64,000 bases of DNA from Roseiarcus sp963753135 (GTDB lineage Bacteria > Pseudomonadota > Alphaproteobacteria > Rhizobiales > Beijerinckiaceae). Under the pieces are notes generated by a model that saw nothing but the letters and a program-made list of their open reading frames with translations, had not been told where the DNA came from and ran no database searches. Made by a program: the position numbers and the translations under genes. This document shows positions 33,992 through 43,216 of the stretch, piece after piece. The stretch covers positions 186,001-250,000 of the forward strand of contig CAVWBA010000016.1 of NCBI GenBank assembly GCA_963753135.1, written 5' to 3'. How positions within the stretch are numbered: position 1 is the stretch's first letter; every line of letters begins with the position of its first letter.

Positions 33992-35526
33992 CCCGACCTC
34001 TCAAGGGAGGGCAGCGCAACGTCGCTGACCGCGTCGATGACTGAGCCCTCTCTCACAAGTTTGGTTGCTGCGGCCATATCGGGGTGAAGGTAGCGGTCGT
34101 CCTCGAGATGCGAAACCGCGCGGCGCACGAGCGCGCGCAGAGCCTCGAGCGGCGCGCTCGAGGGGAGGGGATGGTGAAAGTCGCATGCCTGAGCGGCGGT
34201 GAGGAGCTCAATGCCGACGATCGACAATGCGTTTTCCGCCATCGGCTCCAGGCGCCTTGCTCCATGCGCAGCCATCGAAACATGATCTTCCTGGTTGGCG
34301 GAGGTCGGGATCGAATCGACGCTCGCCGGATAGGCGCGGGTCTTGTTCTCGGCGACGAGCGCCGCCGCGGTCACTTGCGGGATCATGAATCCGGAGTTGA
34401 GGCCCGGCTTCGGAGTCAGGAACGCCGGCAGACCAGAGAGCGCCGGATCAACGAGCATTGCGATGCGGCGCTCGGCGAGCGAGCCGATTTCGCAAATCGC
34501 GAGCGCGATCGTATCGGCAGCGAAGGCGACCGGCTCGGCATGAAAGTTTCCTCCTGATAGCGCTTCGTCTGTCTCCGCGAAGATCAGCGGATTATCAGAG
34601 ACTCCGTTGGCCTCGGTAAGGAGGGTCGCGGCGGCTTGACGCAGGAGATCGAGGCAGGCGCCCATCACCTGCGGCTGGCAGCGCAGGCAATAGGGGTCTT
34701 GGACTCGTTCGTCGCCGGTCAAATGCGAAGCGCGAATCGCGCTGCCCGCGAGGAGCGCGCGCAAGGCCTCGGCAACGTCGATTTGGCCTTGATGACGCCG
34801 GAGCGCATGGATGCGCGCGTCGAACGGCGTGTCCGATCCGCGCGCGCCATCGGTTGAAAGGGCGCCGGCCGCCAAAGCGGAGCCGAACAAAATCTCGGCC
34901 TTGAACAGGCCGATGAGCGCATTGGCGGTCGAGAATTGCGTGCCGTTGAGGAGCGCGAGTCCTTCCTTCGGCTGAAGCACGACCGGCTCGATTCCAACTT
35001 CGGCGAGCGCGGACGCCGCAGGAACAACTCGGTCGCCGATCCGAGCTTCCCCAACGCCGATCATCGCTGTCGCCATGTGGGCCAGCGGCGCGAGATCGCC
35101 CGACGCGCCGACCGATCCTTGCGATGGCGCGACGGGTGTGACCCCGCGCGCGAGCATGGCTTCGATGAGCTCGAGCGTCCGCGGCTGAACGCCAGACGCG
35201 CCCTGCGCGAGACTGCCGAGCTTGAGCGCCATCATGAGCCTCGTGGTCGCGATCGAGGCTGGCTCGCCGACGCCTGCGGCGTGCGAAAGCACGATGTTAC
35301 GCTGAAGCTGCGCAAGGTCTTGCGCCGCGATGCGCATGCCCGCCAATTTGCCGAAGCCGGTGTTGATTCCGTAGACGGGTTCGCCGCGGGCCAGAATCCG
35401 CTCGACCGCGGCCGCGCTTGCGGCCACCCTGCCGCGAGATGACGGGTCGACCGTGACCGCCGCCCCGCGCCAGATGGCGCGCCAGTCGGCGAGCGTGGCT
35501 TCGCCCGGGCGGATGACGACGGTCAT
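33988..35526 (-). CDS. hutH: Histidine ammonia-lyase
   Basis: Catalyses histidine to urocanate plus ammonia; 512 aa. The MIO prosthetic group forms from A141-S142-G143 in G-S-V-G-A-S-G-D-L-A-P-L-A-H. Tyr in V-Y-G-I-N-T-G-F-G and the Q-D-x-Y-x-x-R-C-Q-P-like segment (V-Q-D-P-Y-C-L-R-C-Q-P) are in place. The ATG at 35526 is chosen because it overlaps the hutI stop region (ATGA) and gives the normal length. Upstream frame residues lie inside hutI. Confidence 0.96.
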   Translation of the reverse strand: MTVVIRPGEATLADWRAIWRGAAVTVDPSSRGRVAASAAAVERILARGEPVYGINTGFGKLAGMRIAAQDLAQLQRNIVLSHAAGVGEPASIATTRLMMALKLGSLAQGASGVQPRTLELIEAMLARGVTPVAPSQGSVGASGDLAPLAHMATAMIGVGEARIGDRVVPAASALAEVGIEPVVLQPKEGLALLNGTQFSTANALIGLFKAEILFGSALAAGALSTDGARGSDTPFDARIHALRRHQGQIDVAEALRALLAGSAIRASHLTGDERVQDPYCLRCQPQVMGACLDLLRQAAATLLTEANGVSDNPLIFAETDEALSGGNFHAEPVAFAADTIALAICEIGSLAERRIAMLVDPALSGLPAFLTPKPGLNSGFMIPQVTAAALVAENKTRAYPASVDSIPTSANQEDHVSMAAHGARRLEPMAENALSIVGIELLTAAQACDFHHPLPSSAPLEALRALVRRAVSHLEDDRYLHPDMAAATKLVREGSVIDAVSDVALPSLERSG

Positions 35527-36770
35527 CGTCCCCTCCAGACGCGCGCGTGGAGCGGGTTGAAGCCAAGCCGATAGACGAGCTCCGCCGGGCGCTCGATGTC
35601 CCAGATCGCGAGATCCGCCCATTTGCCAACTTCGAGAGCGCCTGTCTCGCGGGCGACGCCAAGCGCGCGCGCCGCGTTGCGGGTGGCGCCGGCTAGGCAT
35701 TCATCGACGGTAAGGCCGAACAAAGTCGCCGCCATGTTGAGCGCGAGCAGGAGCGAGGTCATGGGCGACGTGCCCGGATTGGAGTCGGTCGCGACAGCGA
35801 TCGGCAGGCTGAGCTTGCGCATGAGATCGACTGGCGGAGCTTGTCGTTCTCTGAGCACATAATAGGCGCCCGGCAGCAGCACCGCGACGACGCCGGCTTT
35901 CGCCATTGCAGCAAGGCCGTCCTCGTCCGCATATTCGAGATGATCGGCTGAGAGCGCTCCGAACTTGGCGGCGAGCGAGGCGCCGCTTGAATTCGATAGT
36001 TGATCGGCGTGCAGCTTGACCGGCAGCCCCGCTCGCCGCGCCGCGGCGAACACGCGCGCGATCTCGTCGCGGGTGAACGCGATTGTCTCGCAAAATCCGT
36101 CAACAGCGTCGATCAGGCCTTCGTTCGCCAGCGTTGGGATCATTGTGTCGGCGACATACGACACATAAGCCTCGCGCCGGCTCGCGAATTCTGGCGGCAG
36201 CGCGTGGGCGCCGAGGAACGTCGCGCGGATTGTGACATTGCGCTGTTTGGCGAGCCGGCGGGCGACGGTGAGCGATTTGCGCTCGGCGTCAAGCTCAAGT
36301 CCGTAGCCGGATTTCACTTCGACGGTGCCGACGCCCTCGGCGATGAGAGCGTCCAATCGCCTGAGCGCCGAGGCCATGAGCTCGTCTTCACTGGCGGCGC
36401 GGGTCGCGCGGACAGTGGAAAGAATGCCGCCGCCTTCGCCGGCGATTTGTTCATAAGTCGCGCCGGCGAGTCTCAGCTCGAATTCGTGCGCCCGATCGCC
36501 GCCGTACACCAGATGGGTGTGGCAATCGATCAGCGCGGGCGTGATCCAGCGCCCTTCGCAATCGATCAGCCGCTCAGCGGCGCGCCCCGCGGACGGAAGC
36601 TCATTCTCCGGCCCGGCGAAGACTATCCTTCCTTCGCGCGCGGCGATCGCTCCGGGTTCGACGATTCCTATGCCCGGACGGTCTTCGACGAGGGTTGCAA
36701 GGCGGGCGTTGAGCCAAACCGCGTCGAGACGGTCGTCGTGGCTTGTTTGAACCATGGCTGCCAACGGCAT
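35523..36770 (-). CDS. hutI: Imidazolonepropionase
   Basis: Metal-dependent amidohydrolase of 415 aa hydrolysing 4-imidazolone-5-propionate to formimidoylglutamate. The metal site D-C-H-T-H-L-V-Y-G-G, G-T-V-E-V-K-S-G-Y-G-L and the V-K-L-H-A-D-Q-L-S segment are all seen, as is A-T-D-S-N-P-G-T-S. First gene of the hutI-hutH-hutG block, divergent from hutF across 62 bp. An ATG five codons further in (36755) is an equally plausible start. Confidence 0.95.
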   Translation of the reverse strand: MPLAAMVQTSHDDRLDAVWLNARLATLVEDRPGIGIVEPGAIAAREGRIVFAGPENELPSAGRAAERLIDCEGRWITPALIDCHTHLVYGGDRAHEFELRLAGATYEQIAGEGGGILSTVRATRAASEDELMASALRRLDALIAEGVGTVEVKSGYGLELDAERKSLTVARRLAKQRNVTIRATFLGAHALPPEFASRREAYVSYVADTMIPTLANEGLIDAVDGFCETIAFTRDEIARVFAAARRAGLPVKLHADQLSNSSGASLAAKFGALSADHLEYADEDGLAAMAKAGVVAVLLPGAYYVLRERQAPPVDLMRKLSLPIAVATDSNPGTSPMTSLLLALNMAATLFGLTVDECLAGATRNAARALGVARETGALEVGKWADLAIWDIERPAELVYRLGFNPLHARVWRGR

Positions 36771-36832
36771 AGACCTAACCGCCCGAAAGGCAAGCCGGCG
36801 CGTATCGCCGGGACCACTATAGCCGCGCTCGG

Positions 36833-38236
36833 GTGAGCGCGGCGGACGCGGTCAGCGACCGCGTCTCAAGCCGGAGGCAGCTGGTGACCGTTCTTCACGC
36901 CGCAAGGGCGCTAACCCTCGACGGTTGGAAGTCTGACGTCAGGGTGACGATCGACGACGGCGCGATCGCGTCCGTGCAAACAGGCGCGACAGCGCGGGAA
37001 GCGGATGAGCGTCACGCAATCCTGGCGCCCGCGGCGGCGAACCTGCACAGCCACGCCTTCCAGCGGGCCATGGCGGGTCTCGCCGAGGTCAGGGGCAAGG
37101 ACACTGACACCTTCTGGTCGTGGCGCGAGACGATGTATCGCTTCGCGTTGATGATGTCGCCGGAGGATATGGAGGCGGTCGCGGCGCAGCTCTATGTCGA
37201 GATGCTGGAGGCGGGGTTCGCGGCGGTCGCGGAGTTTCACTACCTCCATCACGCGCCCGATGGTTCCCTCTACGCCGAGCCTGCAGAGATGGCAGGCCGC
37301 ATCCTGTCCGCTGCTCGACGGGTCGGCATTGGCATGACGCTGCTTCCCGTGTTCTACGCCCATTCCACGTTTGGCGGCGCTCCGCCAAGACCGGAGCAGA
37401 GACGCTTTATCAGCGACGTCAATTCATTCGCGCGTCTCCTCGAAGACTGTCGCGCGCTGATCAAAGCCGACGAAGGCGAGGCGATCGGCATAGCCCCGCA
37501 CAGCCTCCGCGCCGTTACGCCAAGCGAACTGAGCGAGCTGCTGGCGCTCTCGGGCGACGGTCCGGTTCACATACACGCCGCCGAACAGACCAAGGAAGTC
37601 GAGGACTGCATCGCTTCGCTGGGAACTCGCCCCGTGCGCTGGCTCATCGACCACGCCGGCGTCGACCAGCGTTGGTGCCTCGTCCATGCGACCCACATGG
37701 ACGAAGGAGAGACGCAGGACCTTGCGCGATCGGGCGCGGTCGCCGGACTTTGTCCAGTGACCGAAGCCAATCTTGGCGACGGGATCTTCAACATGGCCGG
37801 TTACCTCCGCAACGGCGGGCTCTACGGGGTTGGCACGGACTCCAATGTCTCGATTGGCGCGGCGGCGGAATTGCGCCAGCTCGAATATGCGCAAAGGTTG
37901 CGGGAGCGGGCGCGCAATGTTTGCGCTTCCCGGGGAGGGTCGTGCGGGCGGACGATGCTCGAGGCGATCTACGCCGGCGGCGCGCGGGCCTTGGGGCGGA
38001 ACTCGGGCAAGCTTGCGCCCGGCGCGTCGGCGGACATTCTGACCTTTTTCGCCAACCACCCGACGCTCGCCGGCAAGACAGACGATCAGGTCCTCGACGC
38101 GTGGATTTTCTCGGTCGGCAATTCGCTTATCGATTGCGTCTGGAGCGGCGGACTGAAGGTCGTTGTCGGCGGTCGCCACATCTTCAAGGACGAGATCGCC
38201 GCGCAATTCGTGAAGACGATGCGCGAGCTCGGCTAA
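36833..38236 (+). CDS. hutF: Formimidoylglutamate deiminase
   Basis: Zinc amidohydrolase of 467 aa converting N-formimidoyl-L-glutamate to N-formylglutamate plus ammonia. It has the metal motif N-L-H-S-H-A-F-Q-R-A-M-A-G, V-A-E-F-H-Y-L-H-H (substrate His), H-I-H-A-A-E-Q-T-K-E-V, L-V-H-A-T-H-M and G-T-D-S-N-V-S-I. It starts with GTG; an internal GTG about 16 codons later would give a more typical N-terminus. It faces hutI divergently. No hutC repressor gene is found in the window. Confidence 0.93.
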   Translation: MSAADAVSDRVSSRRQLVTVLHAARALTLDGWKSDVRVTIDDGAIASVQTGATAREADERHAILAPAAANLHSHAFQRAMAGLAEVRGKDTDTFWSWRETMYRFALMMSPEDMEAVAAQLYVEMLEAGFAAVAEFHYLHHAPDGSLYAEPAEMAGRILSAARRVGIGMTLLPVFYAHSTFGGAPPRPEQRRFISDVNSFARLLEDCRALIKADEGEAIGIAPHSLRAVTPSELSELLALSGDGPVHIHAAEQTKEVEDCIASLGTRPVRWLIDHAGVDQRWCLVHATHMDEGETQDLARSGAVAGLCPVTEANLGDGIFNMAGYLRNGGLYGVGTDSNVSIGAAAELRQLEYAQRLRERARNVCASRGGSCGRTMLEAIYAGGARALGRNSGKLAPGASADILTFFANHPTLAGKTDDQVLDAWIFSVGNSLIDCVWSGGLKVVVGGRHIFKDEIAAQFVKTMRELG

Positions 38237-38265
38237 ACTCTGGCGTCTTGCCGCAAGAAGCGCCC

Positions 38266-38940
38266 TCACCGGCGTCCGCCGAGTTCATCGATATGGACCA
38301 AGAGGTCGGCGGGGTCTTCGTACACGCGGAAGGCGGTCGCCTGCTGCAGTTCGCTCGCGCCATAGCCGCCGCATAAGAGGCCGACCCCGAGCGCACGGCA
38401 GCGCGCCGCCGCCAGCATGTCCCAGATGCTGTCCCCGACCACCAGAGCTCTCTCGATCGGCGCGTTCAAGCGGGCGGCGGCGGCCAGGAACAGGTCGGGA
38501 TCGGGCTTGGCGTGTTTGACCTGATCGCGCGTTACGACCGGGGTCCGATCGGGATCGACGCCCAGCGCCGCGAGGTTGACCGACGCCGTCTCCATCCGGC
38601 CGCTGGTGGCGATCGCCCATTGGAAGCCGGCGTTGGTGAGAAAGGCCAGCAATTCGCGCGCGCCAGGCAGCGGGCGAATGTGGTCCGACATCCGGCAATA
38701 GGCTTCGACATGCCGATCGCGCAGCCGCTCGAGGCGGTCTTCGCCGAGATCGACTCCGGTCTCGCGGCGAAGCTGGTTGGTGAAGAGGCCGCCGCTCATG
38801 CCGATCTTGCGATGGATGCGCCAGACGGAAAGGTCGACGCCCTCGCTGTCGAGAGCCTCCTTCCAGGCGAGCACATGCTGGTAGACGCTGTCGACGAGCG
38901 TTCCGTCGAGATCGAACAGAAACACGGGCTCGATGCGCAT
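38266..38940 (-). CDS. HAD-superfamily phosphatase
   Basis: Haloacid dehalogenase-like hydrolase of 224 aa, PGMB/phosphoglycolate-phosphatase-like class with a helical cap. Motif I is F-D-L-D-G-T-L-V-D-S (nucleophile Asp, residues 9-18), motif II is A-T-S-G-R, motif III is K-P-D-P-D-L-F-L and motif IV is V-G-D-S-I-W-D. It is probably a small-metabolite phosphatase. It is convergent with hutF, with 29 bp between the stops. It starts with ATG at 38940. Confidence 0.9.
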   Translation of the reverse strand: MRIEPVFLFDLDGTLVDSVYQHVLAWKEALDSEGVDLSVWRIHRKIGMSGGLFTNQLRRETGVDLGEDRLERLRDRHVEAYCRMSDHIRPLPGARELLAFLTNAGFQWAIATSGRMETASVNLAALGVDPDRTPVVTRDQVKHAKPDPDLFLAAAARLNAPIERALVVGDSIWDMLAAARCRALGVGLLCGGYGASELQQATAFRVYEDPADLLVHIDELGGRR

Positions 38941-39192
38941 TGATCTGGCTCCTCGAGCAGGCGTCGCCGTCAGCGGCCAATGAAGCAGAGAGTGGCAGTC
39001 CGCCAGTCCGCGCCTCGATTGTCAATCGCAATTCGGGTCCGGGTCGGTCGAAAAACTTTAATCGCTTCATCGCCAGTTCTTCAATAGAGCGGTAAGTATA
39101 AACTCGGCGGTAAAGGTTAAACTTAAGATGTTGTGTGCTCAACTTCCAATTCGTGGTACAGCATGTTGACGGCTCTTAAAGGGAGCAAATTG

Positions 39193-39426
39193 ATGTACGG
39201 ATTGGATCAGATCGTTTCGACCCTCGGCGACTTCGGTTACGCCGTGCTTCATCCTTCGGTCGCCAACCTCCCCGCGGGGTTCCTCGTCCTCGTCTTCGCG
39301 GTTCTGATGATAACCGCGCTGCCGGAGGGCGCGCGGGAGAAGATGCGTTTGGCCGGCTTGGCGGCGGCCGGACTGATCCTCAGCCTGTCCCTGACTTGGC
39401 CGGTGACCTCGGCGATCCTGCGCTAA
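39193..39426 (+). CDS. Small two-helix membrane protein (77 aa)
   Basis: A 77-aa protein with two hydrophobic helices (G-F-L-V-L-V-F-A-V-L-M-I and L-A-A-A-G-L-I-L-S-L-S-L-T-W) joined by a charged loop E-G-A-R-E-K-M-R. ATG 39193 is selected over two upstream in-frame starts because it follows AAAGGGAGC at the right spacing. It ends just before a strong intrinsic terminator, so it is a single-gene unit. I recognise no family. Confidence 0.65.
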   Translation: MYGLDQIVSTLGDFGYAVLHPSVANLPAGFLVLVFAVLMITALPEGAREKMRLAGLAAAGLILSLSLTWPVTSAILR

Positions 39427-39432
39427 CTGGCC

Positions 39433-39463
39433 CTGCGGCCGCCTCAGGGCGGCCGCAGCTTTT
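39433..39463 (+). terminator. Rho-independent terminator
   Basis: CTGCGGCCGCC (39433-39443), loop TCAG, GGCGGCCGCAG (39448-39458) and then CTTTTA. This is a perfect 11-bp stem with a short T-run, 6 bp after the stop of the small membrane protein gene. Confidence 0.88.
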
Positions 39464-39500
39464 ATCGGCGAAGCATCGCGCGGCGCGTCTCACTGTCCGC

Positions 39501-39734
39501 TCAATAGCGTTGGCGGACGCGCGGCGCGACCACAGGGCCGACGCAGCGAACGCCGAGCCTCCGAAGAATGGCGTCGCTCTTGGGCGAGGGATCAGGCGCG
39601 CCAGCCAAATTGGTCCTCAGCGCGGCCATATCCCCGCAAGCCGAGTAGGGAAGGTCGACGTCAGCGAAAGGCGCCTGCGCGGCCGCGGACCCGACAAAGC
39701 AGATGAAAGCGATCGCCGGACGGATGATGCGCAT
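39501..39734 (-). CDS. Small secreted protein (77 aa)
   Basis: A 77-aa protein with a signal peptide (M-R-I-I-R-P-A-I-A-F-I-C-F-V-G-S-A-A-A-Q, cleavage ~19-20). The mature part of about 57 residues has two cysteines that could form a disulfide (S-A-C-G-D-M and G-V-R-C-V-G), as in UrcA-type or similar small periplasmic proteins. No family is assigned. It is separated by 35 bp from the sirtuin start codon region on the same strand (upstream gene), so cotranscription is possible. Confidence 0.65.
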   Translation of the reverse strand: MRIIRPAIAFICFVGSAAAQAPFADVDLPYSACGDMAALRTNLAGAPDPSPKSDAILRRLGVRCVGPVVAPRVRQRY

Positions 39735-39769
39735 CGGTTATGGTTCCCCCTATTCTCCCGCCGTGTTGA

Positions 39770-40630
39770 TCAATTCGGTTTTAACTGAGCAGGCTGGATC
39801 GAACCTGACGCAGCCCGCGGTCCGAGCAGGAAAGCGAGCGCCAACTCGCACGCCTCCTCCGTTTTGAGCGCAAGCAGCGCATCCGCCCGGGTTCGGCCAA
39901 GGTTGATTGCGGCCACCGGCTTTCCGAGGCTCGCCGCGCGCTCAACGAAGCGGAAGCCCGAATAGACCATGAGCGAGGAGCCGACGACGAGCACAGCGTC
40001 GGCTTCGATGAGACGCCGGAACGCCGCGTCGACCCTGTCGCGGGGAACATTCTCGCCGAAGAACACAACGTCGGGCTTGAGCACGCCGCCGCAGCGCCCG
40101 CAGGGGGCTACGACGAATGACGAAAAGTCAGCCCCGTCCAGGTCCGCATCGCCATCGGGCGCCTCCGCTGCGTCAAGATCGAGCCAGCCAGCATTGAGGC
40201 GGCTGAGTTCCTCCTGCAGCTCGACGCGCGGCGATCTTCGCCCGCAATCCATGCAGCGGACGAGATCGATCCGCCCATGCAGGTCAATCACCTGCATGCT
40301 GCCAGCCGCCTGGTGCAGCCGGTCCACGTTCTGAGTGAGCAGGAGCTCGCTTTTGCCGCCCGCCTCGAGCCGCGCCAAAGCGCGATGCGCGTCGTTGGGT
40401 TCAGCCTGACGAAGGAGCCGCCAGCCGATGAGGCTGCGCGCCCAATAGCGCCGGCGCGTCTTTTCCTCGCCCATGAAGGCCTGATAGGTGACGGGTCGCG
40501 CCCGCTTCCATTGGCCATCGGCGTCGCGATAGTCTGGAATGCCTGACCGCGTGCTGCAGCCCGCGCCGGTCAGGATGAAGAGGCGCCGATGCCGATCAAT
40601 GAACTCTTGCAAGCTGGAATATTCTGTCAT
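39770..40630 (-). CDS. NAD-dependent protein deacylase, Sir2 family
   Basis: Sirtuin of 286 aa. NAD-binding motifs T-G-A-G-C-S-T-R-S-G-I-P-D-Y-R (21-35) and T-Q-N-V-D-R-L-H-Q-A-A-G, and catalytic His in D-L-H-G are present. Zinc ligands are C-M-D-C and C-G-R-C, separated by a long acidic insert. The second NAD motif reads V-G-S-S-L-M-V-Y-S. The R-x-x-Y pair diagnostic of desuccinylases is not evident, so the acyl preference is open. The second copy of the 10-bp-phased repeat begins 117 bp upstream of its start. Confidence 0.93.
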   Translation of the reverse strand: MTEYSSLQEFIDRHRRLFILTGAGCSTRSGIPDYRDADGQWKRARPVTYQAFMGEEKTRRRYWARSLIGWRLLRQAEPNDAHRALARLEAGGKSELLLTQNVDRLHQAAGSMQVIDLHGRIDLVRCMDCGRRSPRVELQEELSRLNAGWLDLDAAEAPDGDADLDGADFSSFVVAPCGRCGGVLKPDVVFFGENVPRDRVDAAFRRLIEADAVLVVGSSLMVYSGFRFVERAASLGKPVAAINLGRTRADALLALKTEEACELALAFLLGPRAASGSIQPAQLKPN

Positions 40631-40746
40631 CGCGGATTTCAGTGAACCTCGACGCAGCGGCGCCGGATTGAACGCCGCAGGCCATATGGGGATCCTGATC
40701 GAACAGCGCGAGCGCGAGCCGACGGCGAAAATCCGTCCAAATAAAA

Positions 40747-41045
40747 GCTCTTAAACGCTAGTAAATGCTAGTAAACGTTAGTAAGCGCTAGTAAATATAC
40801 TAGTGTTTACTAGCGTTTATTTTTCCGAATCGGGCCTTTTCAATGGGTTACGGCCGATTTAAATAAGAAAAAGTCGCTCCCAACCCCTCGTCCTGGGCGC
40901 CCTCCGCTCTGCGATCACGCCGATCTCGTCCTCCTTCCCCAATTCCGATCGGGACGCCTCCGGCCGGCGCGCCATCCGTCCGGCGAAGAGAAATGCATAA
41001 CACAATTTCTGGTTTTCTGTAACGGAATGCGCAAAGGAATTTTGG
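40747..41045 (+). repeat. Dispersed element, copy B: 10-bp-phased array plus conserved core
   Basis: Four exact-period 10-mers ACGCTAGTAA, ATGCTAGTAA, ACGTTAGTAA, GCGCTAGTAA (40755-40794) are followed by inverted ATATACTAGT, GTTTACTAGC and GTTTATTTTT (40795-40824). The array can fold into a 21-bp stem (40774-40794 with 40799-40819, three mismatches). A core follows (40825-40875: GGGCCTTTTCAA, GGGTTACG, GCCGATTTAAATAA), and after a variable part a tail (40970-41030: GCCATCCGTC, CACAATTTC, GTAACGGAA). It shares order and spacing with copy A. The 456-bp gap 40631-41086 holds nothing else. Confidence 0.78.
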
Positions 41046-41086
41046 CCGTCAAACCGTTGACGCCGCCTTCCAATGAATCCTGGCGC

Positions 41087-42115
41087 CTACGCTTGCATCC
41101 ACGCGCTGAATGAATCGGCTAGCACATTCGAACCGCAGATCACCGTGACCACCCGCTTGCCGCGGTAACGCGCCGGGTCTTCCAGGATTGCCGCGACGCC
41201 GAGGGCGGCCGAAGGCTCCACGACGAGGGCGGCGTGGCGATAGAGCATTCGCATGCCCTTAACGATGCTCTCCTCTCCGACCAGCGGGACATGGTCTGCG
41301 ACGGCCAAGAGGTCGCCGAGAACCGCCGGAATAGGAAATCGGCCCGCGACTCCGTCGGCGATGGTGTCGGCGCGGTCAGTGGTCACGATTAATCGCGCTC
41401 GCCAGGACATCGCCATCGCGGGGGCGCCTCTTGGTTGAACGCATACGACTTCCGCCGCCGGCGACAAGGTCTTGAAGACATGGCCCACGCCGGTCGCCAG
41501 AGCGCCTCCGCCAAGCGCCAGCAGAATTGTGTCGATGCGATCGAACCCGTCGAGAAGCTCAAGGCCGATCGTGCCCGCGCCTTCACAGGTGTCGAGGTTT
41601 TCGCTGTCCTCGACGAGAAACGATTCGCCCTGGGCCGCGATCTCTCGGGCGCGCTCGCGGGCGTTCTCGATGTCTCCGTCGACCAGTTCGACCGCCGCGC
41701 TTAAGCCGCGAATTCGTTCGATCTTGGCGGCGTTGGCGCCTGCGCCCGCGACCACTGTGACGGCGATTCCGCGCGCCCGACCGCTATAAGCGAGCGCCTG
41801 CCCGAGATTTCCGGCGCTGGCGCAGACCGCGGCCTTCGGACCCGGGCCTTTTGCGAGGCGTGACGCGACGACCTCGGTCCCACGACCCTTGAAGCATCCA
41901 ATCGGGTTCGCAGTCTCGAGCTTGATGACGAGTTCGCAGCCCAGCAAGTCTCCAAGAGCGGGGCATTCGAACTGAGGCGTGTCGCGAAATATCCGTGAAA
42001 TCTCTTGCCGCGCCTTCAAAATCCGTCCGAGGTCGAGCCTCGTGTCTGGCTGCGTGGCTTTGATATGTTCCGCAGATCTTTCCCTGACGGGTTGCATAAG
42101 ACAATCGTCCTGCAT
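41087..42115 (-). CDS. PLP-dependent threonine/serine dehydratase-like enzyme
   Basis: Fold-type II PLP enzyme of 342 aa (threonine dehydratase, serine racemase or ectoine-utilisation EutB type). The PLP lysine lies in N-P-I-G-C-F-K-G-R-G, the N-loop in S-A-G-N-L-G-Q-A-L-A and the glycine-rich phosphate loop in A-L-G-G-G-A-L. No C-terminal ACT domain, so it is the catabolic, unregulated type. It is in line with a Tat-exported amidohydrolase and a Rieske/FAD reductase on the same strand, but their functional connection is not clear. Confidence 0.87.
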   Translation of the reverse strand: MQDDCLMQPVRERSAEHIKATQPDTRLDLGRILKARQEISRIFRDTPQFECPALGDLLGCELVIKLETANPIGCFKGRGTEVVASRLAKGPGPKAAVCASAGNLGQALAYSGRARGIAVTVVAGAGANAAKIERIRGLSAAVELVDGDIENARERAREIAAQGESFLVEDSENLDTCEGAGTIGLELLDGFDRIDTILLALGGGALATGVGHVFKTLSPAAEVVCVQPRGAPAMAMSWRARLIVTTDRADTIADGVAGRFPIPAVLGDLLAVADHVPLVGEESIVKGMRMLYRHAALVVEPSAALGVAAILEDPARYRGKRVVTVICGSNVLADSFSAWMQA

Positions 42116-42155
42116 GATGGTGGGGCTACATAGGCGCCGTCTCGCTGAAGCCCCT

Positions 42156-43106
42156 CTAGCCGAACCCGTAGAGCGTGGCCGGGTTGTCGACCAGGATGCG
42201 ATTGCGGGTCGCTTCGTCCGGCGCCCAATCGGCGAGGAGATCGAACAGGACCGCGTCGTCGGGCTTGGAATCGGCCTTCTCGGTCGGATGGGGCCAGTCG
42301 CTGCCCCAGACCATGCGCTCCGGGGCCGCCTTCACGTAAGCCTGGGCAACCTTGCTGACGTCGGCGTAAGCCGGCGGGCCGGTCCGTGTGTCCATATAGG
42401 CGCCGGAAAGCTTCACCCAGGTCCGACCCTTGTCGAGGAGGTTCAGCACCAATGCGAAAGCCGGGTGATCCACGCCAGCCGGTTCTGGAATGCGCGCCCT
42501 GTGGTCGAACACGATTGGGGAAGGCAGCCGCTTCAGGAGGTCCGCAATCCCAACGATCTGGTCGGCCAGCATATGGATCTGCACGTGCCAGCCGAGGTCG
42601 TTGACGCGCTTCGACAACGGCTCGATCATGTCGACGGTCGTGGCGCCGGATTGGACAAGATTGAAGCGTATGCCGCGTATCCCTAAGTCGTTCAGCCGCT
42701 TGAGCTCGGCGTCGGCGACGCTCGTATCGACCACCGCCACGCCACGCGCGCTCGCGCCGATCTTGGCCATCGCGTCGAGCGTACAGGCATTGTCCGTACC
42801 GTAGGTCGACGGCGTGACGACGACGTTGCGCGTCGTCCCGATCCGCTTCTGAAGCAGTCGATAAGCATCGACGGTGGCGTCGGGCGGCTTGAGCTTGGCG
42901 TTGGGCGCCACAGGAAAGCGGCTGTCGTAAATATGCATGTGGCAGTCGCAGGCGTTCGGCGGCGCTTTGAGTTTTGGCGGTTCGGTTCCGGCCGACCAGG
43001 GCACGGCCTGCTGCGACTGCCCGCGCGAAGCGCTGATCCCACCTGCCACGACGACTGTCGCTCCCATTGCTCGAAGAAAGCCTCGGCGGACGATATCGCT
43101 GCTCAT
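42156..43106 (-). CDS. Tat-exported COG3618 amidohydrolase
   Basis: Amidohydrolase_2 family TIM-barrel hydrolase, 316 aa. The N-terminus has the twin-arginine motif V-R-R-G-F-L-R-A-M-G and a hydrophobic stretch, so it is probably exported folded. Metal residues are in D-C-H-M-H-I-Y-D, V-F-D-H-R-A-R and W-G-S-D-W-P-H. It is the second enzyme of this family in the window (the other, at 20255, is cytoplasmic). Likely substrates are lactones or 2-pyrone-dicarboxylate-like compounds. Confidence 0.88.
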   Translation of the reverse strand: MSSDIVRRGFLRAMGATVVVAGGISASRGQSQQAVPWSAGTEPPKLKAPPNACDCHMHIYDSRFPVAPNAKLKPPDATVDAYRLLQKRIGTTRNVVVTPSTYGTDNACTLDAMAKIGASARGVAVVDTSVADAELKRLNDLGIRGIRFNLVQSGATTVDMIEPLSKRVNDLGWHVQIHMLADQIVGIADLLKRLPSPIVFDHRARIPEPAGVDHPAFALVLNLLDKGRTWVKLSGAYMDTRTGPPAYADVSKVAQAYVKAAPERMVWGSDWPHPTEKADSKPDDAVLFDLLADWAPDEATRNRILVDNPATLYGFG

Positions 43107-43216
43107 TCTTCTATCCTCCCCACGCTCGGCGGATACCCGCTCATTGGCGTGGGTCAGATTACGTCAGTCACGGACGGCTTCAAAATCGACGGCGGTAGGC
43201 AGAGGCTTACGCACCG

